A DNA stretch of 64,000 nucleotides from Lunularia cruciata (lineage: Eukaryota > Streptophyta > Marchantiopsida > Lunulariales > Lunulariaceae), in NCBI GenBank assembly GCA_948567375.1, contig OX419759.1, forward strand, positions 41,579,493-41,643,492, written 5' to 3'. A program made the translations under genes and the position numbers. Below the pieces are notes generated by a model, which was not told where the DNA came from, ran no database searches, and was given only the letters and a program-made list of their open reading frames with translations. Of this stretch, positions 58,088-64,000 are shown one piece after another (positions within the stretch are counted from its first letter, which is position 1; each line of letters begins with the position of its first letter).

Positions 58088-58826
58088 TGTAATACTCCAA
58101 GGACAAGAGAAGAGAGAAAACACAGATTACACACTCAAACATTCTGTGCCACAAAGGAGTACCTTCTCTTTATTATATATACAAAGAGGATCTCCTCCAA
58201 GGAAGCTCCACCATAGGATTATGCATACAGATAGGTGACATGTCAATAAGCTTCACCCTTGAATTACTTACTTGGATGAGTGACATGTCGGTCTAGGTCC
58301 TATCTGGTTGGTCAAACAAGCTTTGACCAAAGGGAATCTTTTAGGGAATCTTCATGTAGGAGTCTCAAAATCACGTAAGGTACCGTTGGAAAGCTCTCAA
58401 CGAGACAAACCAAGGGAGAAGGAAGGCCGACCTTTCTACTATCAAACAAGGGAGAGGAGTCTGCACATTTTTGAGGCCTAATTCATCCGTTTAGGCCTCC
58501 AAAATTGCATTCAAAGATTTCAAGCATATTTTGGTTCCTACTCTATTAGTAGAAGTCCCCTTTTGGTGATATCTCTTTCTGATCTGTTTAGTCCATCATG
58601 TGTAACATCCTTCTAGATGTTACCAAACCAATTCTCACCTTTAAATATATGTCTAGCTATTAGTTCTAAGGTTCTCAAGTCTATTTTGGTTTCTGCCTTA
58701 TTAGTAGAAGTACTCTTTTAATGATACCTCTATTTGATCTATTTTCACCATCATGTACAATATCATTCTAGATGTTACCAAACCAAATTTCAGATCTAGA
58801 TCATATGGCTAGCTCTTGGTATTATA
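58088..58826 (-). mobile_element. Family A 3' LTR (A5), two-unit type
   Basis: The reverse complement starts TATAATACCAAGAGCTAGCC at 58826 and ends TCCTTGGAGTATTACA at 58088, 739 bases. It is collinear with the LTRs at 10358 and 13209, including both U3 units. It interrupts copia sequence at 58087. Confidence 0.93.
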
Positions 58827-58844
58827 GACCTCCCTCCTTTTAAG
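58827..58844 (-). other. Polypurine tract of A5
   Basis: The reverse complement CTTAAAAGGAGGGAGGTC abuts the LTR and follows the end of the chromodomain-like reading frame (NEDVVS). Confidence 0.9.
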
Positions 58845-59908
58845 ACACAACATCCTCGTTGTGCAATTGTTACTCAAATGCTTGCAACAACACCGGTGCA
58901 TGTGTCAAATTGGCAGCAGGCTCCTAGGTTGCTTCATAGATGAGGTAACCTTCCATTATACTAGATAGTCCACCTGTGGATGGTGAGTACCACGCATGCA
59001 TTTTTATAGAGAATACGTTCCACTTCATATTCCTTTGTGCCGTTAATGAGTGTCGGACAAGGTTGAATGTCTTGTGTAGAATGACCTTGGCCTGATTGGG
59101 GAGCATATCTGCATAGTAGGGAAACATGGAACATTGGATGGATCTTCATGTGTGGTGGTAGCTCAAGGTGATAGGCCATAGCACCGACACGACGAACAAT
59201 CAAGAAAAGCCCAATAAAATAAGGTCTGAGCTTACGAGGTCCAGCTAATGTGAGGTTGGTTGTCAATAGCCACACTTGATCCCCAACATTGAAGTCCATG
59301 TGCCTACGGTGTGCATCAACATATTGCTTCTATCAATTTTGTGCAATCTATAATCTATGCTTGGCGCTCTCCACTCCTTGTTGGATTCTAGAAACAAATG
59401 TGTTGGTAGCTACTAGACGGATCTTCATCAAGCTAGAAGGTGTGAAGGGATGCTTACCATACATGAAGAAGAAAAAAGTGACCTGGATGGATGCATTCAC
59501 TGAATTGTTGTAAGCAAATTCCACCAACAGGAGTAGAGTGTCCCACCTCTCTTGCTCTTCTAAGGTGAAGCCGCGTAACATGTCTTCAATCGTGCAATTA
59601 GTCCGCTCTGTTTGGCCATCTATTTGTGGGTGGTAAGTTGTGGACATGGCCAACTTGGTTTTGAAGAAACCAATGAGTGTTCACCAAAGAAAACTAGTGA
59701 ATTGAGTGCCTCTATCGGTGATAAGTACTCTAGACAAGCCATGGTGAGAGAAGAATGCATCTAAGTATAATTGAGCTAGTTGTGGAGCGGTCACATCCTT
59801 GGTGGTAGGGCGTACATGAATCATTTTGATGAGCCAATGCACAAAGACCATGATAGAGTCAAACCCTAAGGTGGTCTTGGGTAATTCACAAACAAGATCC
59901 ATACTCAC
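58845..59908 (-). pseudogene. Family A integrase core, C-terminus and chromodomain-like tail (A5)
   Basis: 59908-59681: MDLVCELPKTTLGFDS (first Asp), QLAQLYLDAFFSHHGL, VLITDRGTQFTSFLW (second Asp present). After one TGA, 59653-59348: YHPQIDGQTERTNCTIEDML (Glu present), ERWDTLLLLVEFAYNN. 59299-58961: MDFNVGDQVWLLTTN, RPYFIGLFLIVRRVGAMAYH, FHVSLLCRY. Then EYEVERILYKNA and, after a frameshift, MEGYLIYEAT(stop)EPAANLTHAP, VLLQAFE, a chromodomain-like module. The D,D,E residues are all retained, unlike in A2-A4. The chromodomain would direct integration into heterochromatin. Confidence 0.92.
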
Positions 59909-59949
59909 TTGTTCCCAACGTTGGGTAGGAGTGGGGAGAGGTTGAAGGA

Positions 59950-60740
59950 GCCCTACATGAGCTTGATTAGAAGCTTTGTTTTGTTGAAAATTAGGCAGCT
60001 GTTCACGTAGTCCATCACGTCATTGCTCATCTTGGGCCAATAATAATAGCGTTGGATTGCATCCAAGGTCTTGTCCACTCCAACATGACCTGCAATGGCC
60101 GAATCATGACATTCCGCTAGAATGGTGGTGTGTAATTCTAGGACATTTGGGATCCATAATCTGCCATTATGAAAGGTGAGTCCTCGGGTGCTGGTGATGC
60201 CTTTGGATGATTGCGCTTCTACAATCTGTGAATCAGTTTTTGTAGCAACCAGAATCTCTGGCCAGAATTCAGGGTTAATCTTAACCTCTGCCACCAAGTT
60301 GTTTTCCATTGGCATGTGGGTGAATGCATCTGCAAGTTGCCTCTTACCTTCCACGTAGGTGATTGCCATGTTGAAGCATTATTGCCACTCTGCACACCAA
60401 ATTTGGCAACAAGATAGATCCTTCTGCGTCTTGAGGTATACTAGAGGTTTGTGGTCTATCTCTACTACAAATGCCTTCTAGTCCAAATAGTGCTTCCAAT
60501 GCTTGGTTGCCGAAACGATGGCCAACTCTTCTTGTTTTGTGGTGTGGTAGTTGCGCTCTGCCGGTAACAACTTTCAAGAGAAATATGCAATTGGATGCCA
60601 TCCGTCATGCCACTCTTGTTGTAGGACTGCTCCTATTGCTATGCTTGATGCATCTATAAACAACTTGATTAGATGTTTTGGGTCGTATCACTTCAAGATT
60701 GGTGCATGTAGCAAGGCAGATTTCAATTCTTGAAAGGGCA
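59950..60740 (-). pseudogene. Family A RNase H and integrase zinc domain (A5)
   Basis: 60369-59953 (138 codons): ITYVEGKRQLADAFTHMPME, the region after RNase H, then GLTFHNGRLWIPNVLELHTT, ECHDSAIAGHVGVDKTLDAI (His pair of the HHCC domain), YYYWPKMSNDVMDYVNSC, with a 1-base loss before the last Cys. 60740-60380 carries RNase H in broken frames: a SYYKSGIG-type block, ELAIVSATKHWKHYLD and VVEIDHKPLVYLK (catalytic Asp in EIDH). Frames 60176-60358, 60471-60733 (+) and 60344-60601 (-) are shadows. Confidence 0.86.
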
Positions 60741-60756
60741 ACTCTTGTACGGTTCT

Positions 60757-61923
60757 TCATGTCCACTTCTTCCCCTTTCCAAGTAGTGCCATTAAAGGCT
60801 GTGCAACCTTGGAGAAGTCCTTGACAAATCTACGATAGAATCCCATAAACCCCAAGAAGTTCTTGAGTTGAGTCTGATCTTTTGGGGCACTCCATTTTTT
60901 AATGACCTCTATTTTATCCATCAATACTTGAATGCCCTCTACACTTACTCTATGCCCCAAGTAGTCTACTTCAGACTTGCCAAACTTGCACTTTGAGATT
61001 TTGGCGTACAATTGATTCTGTCATAGAATCTGGATGACCTCTCATAGATGTTGTTTGTGTTCCGTCATCGTGCTACTGTATAATAAGATATCATCCAAGA
61101 AGATGATAACAGACTTATCCAAGTATGGATGACATATGTCATTCACTAGATTCATGAAAGTGGCAGGTGCATTGGTGAGGCCAAAAGGCATCACAAGATA
61201 CTCAAAGTGGCCATACTTGGTTCGAAAGGCAATTTTGTACACATCCTCCTCCACAATTCAGATTTGATTGTAACCGCTTTGCAAGTCCAATTTGGTGAAG
61301 TATCTTGCTCCATAGAGTTGATCAAACAGGTCATCCATGCAAGGTAAGGGGTATTTGTTCTTCATTGTTTGCTGGTTGAGACCTCAATAGTCAATGCACA
61401 TGCGCATTGCACCATCTTTCTTCTTCACAAAAAAGACAAGAGCTCCATATGGTGATATGCTAGGTTGAATGAACCCCTTCTGTAGCATCTTCTCAATTTG
61501 AGTCTTACACTCCTCCAACTCATGAGGTAATAGCCAATATGGGGCATTACAAGGAGGTGTCTTCCTCGAGAGTGTCTCAATTTTATGATCCACTCTCTTT
61601 TTTGGTGGTAATCTTGAGGGTAGATCATCAAGAAAAACATCTTGAAATTCATCCACCACAGCCTTCAATTTCTCAGGAATTTTTCCATTGAGTTGTGCAC
61701 TCTGGAATTCTCTTATTAGACCCATGAAACATCTATCGGTCTTATAGACATTTGTCGTCCCTATGACATATAGAGGCAATTCTTGCTTGTGTGATTTTTC
61801 TTTAACCCCAATGATTGACCATTTGTGGGTTCTCACTACTTTTTTCCTCCAATGTACCATAGGGTTGTAATGCTCCATCCATGGCATGCCTAAGATTGCA
61901 TCATAATGAACTAATTGTATCAC
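60757..61923 (-). pseudogene. Family A protease end and reverse transcriptase (A5)
   Basis: 61923-61384 (179 codons): IQLVHYDAILGMPWMEHY, GVKEKSHKQELPLYVIG, FQDVFLDDLPSRLPPKKRVD, KMLQKGFIQPSISPYGALVF and VKKKDGAMRMCIDY. A stop at 61381 precedes the next part, 61254-61042: [28 protein letters not shown], and the catalytic [12 protein letters not shown] (both Asp). 61011-60757: MYAKISKCKFGKSEVDYLGH and LKNFLGFMGFYRRFVKDF, the thumb/connection. Three stops separate four otherwise good blocks. The chromovirus-type LTNAPATFM and LDDILLYS differ clearly from family B's LCNAPATFQ and LIDDFCVYG. The frame 61425-61652 is a shadow. Confidence 0.93.
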
Positions 61924-62895
61924 TCGTCACTCAATTGCTTCTTGATATTCTCCTATAGAGAGTGTTACCCGTCTAGGTAATGATTCAATCCTCTTTGTTT
62001 GTCCATTAGGCAACTCTACTTCTTCACTCCCATCTCTTTCTAGATCCATTCCCAATCTTATTGCAACAGAGCAAGATAAGAAATTCTTTGTTGCTCCAAA
62101 TTAATACTCTAACTTGATTGCCTTCTAGGACTCCATTCACAACAATCAATTATGAGATTGCATTTCGGGATCTTTGCACATTAGTCTTCTTCCTTCCTTC
62201 ACTTCCTTGCTTCCTTATTGAGCTAGTAAGGCCACGAGGTACATTTATTAGTGATCTTTGTTTTCCGAAGTGATTTCCACCTCCTCCTCTTCAATGTGCC
62301 TCTCCATGGTGTTCAAAGATTGCTTGTATGAAGGCCAAGGGCCTCTAGGGAAATAAGTGCAATAGTTGGTAAATATGTGCTCAATATGGCCACAATTGTA
62401 ACAACGGTGTTGTTCTCCTCAAGTTCCTTCTCCTCGTGGGACTCTATCTCTTTGTTCTTCTACCTATCCACGCTTCCCTTGAAGTGGTCGTGCTCCTCAA
62501 TCTCAAAATTGAAGGTTGCACAATTCCATCGGTACTGGTCCACCCATGTGTGGCATTTTTACCCAATAATGTTGAGGTAGAACTAATCTTGAACCTCCAC
62601 CTAATGCTCCTACTATTCTCTCTGCACAAGCAATGGCTTCAAATACCATGCAAGGATTTTGCACCATGACTTCTTGGCAAATCCGCTCCTTTAACCCTCA
62701 TTTGAAGTTGTCGAGAGCCTCTGTTGGACTCATGTTGGTTATTGCAACTTGTAGATCCAGAAATGCCTCCACATTCTCTTGTATGTTGTTCTTTTGTCTC
62801 AATCCCCATAGTCGGGTTTGAACCATCTGAACAGAATCCATCGATTGGAAATTCTTCAGTAATCCTTCTTGCATTACTGTCCACGTGATGCAGCC
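61924..62895 (-). pseudogene. Family A gag and protease start (A5)
   Basis: From 62895: VTWTVMQEGLLKNFQSMDSV, NVEAFLDLQVAITNMSPTEA (62925-62698), then CQEVMVQNPCMVFEAI. The CCHC-type knuckle CYNCGHIEHIFTNYC lies at ~62405-62360. Further on, NGVLEGNQVRVLI then ATKNFLS-type sequence near 62100-62085, where the active-site DPG present in A1 has been deleted. The gag N-terminus is missing because a different sequence starts at 62896. Plus frames 62377-62821 and minus 62444-62629 are shadows. Confidence 0.87.
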
Positions 62896-63929
62896 TGCAA
62901 AGAAACGGAGACAGTACTCCCACATAAATAGAAAAATAAAGACTCCATGAAGAAACGGACAGCTGAAAAGGATGGAGATGAACTGGTGGCAAGAGACAAG
63001 AAATAGTCGGTAAATATTGTGGGTCAGGGAAGAGCTGAATCAGGAAACAAAAATCGGAGAAGGTGGATGAGGCAGAGCACAAGAAGGATAAATCGCTCTG
63101 AGAACGAGGGAAGACGAGCTAAGCATCCAAGGACGTGGATATTGATATATCACAGCAAGCGCTATGGACGCCTGAGTCCAGAGAAGCCAAACAGCTGAGG
63201 GAAGCAGAGGACGGCCATAGTACGTCCCCATGAAAACACATGCAACTTCATCAGTGCCTCACGCAGTGCCGAAGTAGTTGAGCTAGAGTCAGTACCACTC
63301 ATACCGAGTCTCTGCTCGAAAACTCATGAGTGCCAAGGCAAACTCGGTTGCTCCCCTACAGTGCCGCTCAGAGGTCAGAAATAGTGAGAAATAGTGAGAT
63401 ATGATAAGCATCAGCGAAACAAACATCCATTGTAAGAAAAATGCATCGCTGCACGGGAAGGGACCAACGAAATAAACTGAAGCAGCGAGATACATGAAGC
63501 ATCAACGAAATAAACAGCATTGAAATCAGCAAAAGAAACATCTTTGTAAGAAAACTCAGCGCTTCTTGGGGAGGGACCTGCAAAATAAACCTTCTCGAAA
63601 GAAAGCGCAGCGCTGCAAGGGAAGGGACAAGCGGGGAGCCACAACAACTTTGCTATCCTTCACAAGTAAGGACTAGTGGGAGAGACCCAGCAAACCACGA
63701 GCGGGGAGTAAAAAACGTCATTGCTGCAACAAGAAGAGACAGCGGGAGAAACCCTATCAAACCCCAACCCAGCAAACCCAGCAGGAGAAACCCTCGCGAG
63801 GAGAGAAACAAGTAAGAGTACTAAAAAGAAAGGAATGGAACTGTATATATACTATATATGTGTATCCTAAACCATAATACAATTGTATAGTGAGAACTAA
63901 GTCACTATGAGCTTAGGATAGTATCAACA
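62896..63929 (-). mobile_element. Copia-type LTR or LTR-like block
   Basis: The reverse complement starts TGTTGATACTATCCTAAGCT at 63929, and its first ~95 bases match the copia LTR at 57392, including the TATA region (ATAGTATATATACAG). It ends ...GTTTCTTTGCA at 62896, giving TG...CA over 1034 bases. No primer-binding site follows and no clear target-site duplication flanks it (CAGCC against TGGAA), so a solo LTR is possible but unproven. The inner part is CpG-rich and contains ~118-bp imperfect repeats around 63417-63620 (GCTGCACGGGAAGGGACC and variants). Open frames in it are repeat-derived. Confidence 0.55.
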
Positions 63930-64000
63930 TGGAATGCATGGGCTAGAATAGAGTAACTTGATAGGTGCTAGCAAAAAAAGATGACCCTCATGTAAGAACC
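63930..64000. other. Right flank, unassigned
   Basis: 71 bases with no match to gag of A5 or to the copia RT. Whether this is element or flanking DNA cannot be told at the window edge. Confidence 0.4.

Noticed and set aside
62890-62900. Splice acceptor feeding family A gag
   Set aside because: The TTTGCAG context also marks an LTR end (TG...CA), and no upstream exon is evident; kept only as a remark in the findings.
1-64000. CRISPR array, bacterial operon or phage module
   Set aside because: No regularly spaced repeats, no prokaryotic gene packing; all recognisable genes are from eukaryotic retroelements.

Overview
The window looks like repeat-dense nuclear DNA from a land plant with a large genome; a gymnosperm is my best guess, but the sequence alone cannot settle the species. 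No complete host gene is visible. About half of the window can be assigned to decayed retrotransposons: two Ty3/gypsy families with several copies each, two further Ty3/gypsy relics, one Ty1/copia 3' end, and two or three non-LTR (LINE-type) reverse-transcriptase relics. A 200-N assembly gap sits at 33125-33324. The remaining stretches are AT-rich and unrecognised, or are short islands that keep more CpG than the decayed transposons.

Family A is a Ty3/gypsy chromovirus. It has ~740-bp LTRs of the form TGTAATAC...TTACA, an initiator-Met-tRNA-type primer-binding site, gag with a CCHC knuckle, protease, RT, RNase H, integrase, a chromodomain-like C-terminus ending just before the polypurine tract, and AAAGGAGGGAGG as that tract. 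Copies: A1 10358-13208 (+; 5' LTR, gag, protease), A2 13209-15150 (-; 3' LTR and integrase, starting inside A1's protease region), A3 25050-29720 (+; RT end to 3' LTR, itself interrupted by a third LTR at 26471), A4 31503-33124 (+; integrase to LTR, broken by an inverted duplication and cut by the gap) and A5 58088-62895 (-; the most complete copy, inserted in a copia RT/RNase H gene).

Family B resembles the Athila/Tat branch of Ty3/gypsy by its RT (LIDDFCVYG at the catalytic position). It carries an unusual separate zinc-knuckle ORF upstream of gag. Copies: B1 7785-10357 (+, old, cut off by the A1 LTR), B2 15151-16528 (-; 3' LTR and integrase C-terminus), B3 16529-20912 (+; LTR tip to RNase H) and B4 20913-25049 (-; RT N-terminus back through gag, the extra ORF, the leader and a duplicated 5' LTR). 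B3 and B4 form a large inverted repeat. B2 and B4 look like the two ends of one minus-strand element whose middle is occupied by B3.

Layout: 1-2430 unrecognised with a tetranucleotide microsatellite; 2440-4400 LINE relic (+); 4400-7780 unrecognised; 7785-33124 nested gypsy cluster; gap; 33895-35470 a third gypsy relic (-); 35470-49250 mostly unrecognised AT-rich DNA with one short gypsy RT relic at 38670 and a CpG-richer island with a possible exon near 45.5 kb; 49255-51388 second LINE relic (-); 51390-55700 CpG-richer, possibly single-copy DNA containing a perfect 72-bp tandem duplication; 56170-57060 possible third LINE relic; 57100-58087 copia 3' end; 58088-62895 A5; 62896-63929 a copia-like LTR or LTR-like block. 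The recognised genes belong to retroelement life cycles (capsid, protease, RT, RNase H, integrase) and nearly all are broken by stops and frameshifts. Unusual points are the pre-gag zinc-knuckle ORF of family B, a TGA shared at the same gag codon by two B copies, heat-shock-element-like palindromes in the 26.5-kb LTR, and several tandem or inverted duplications inside the elements.
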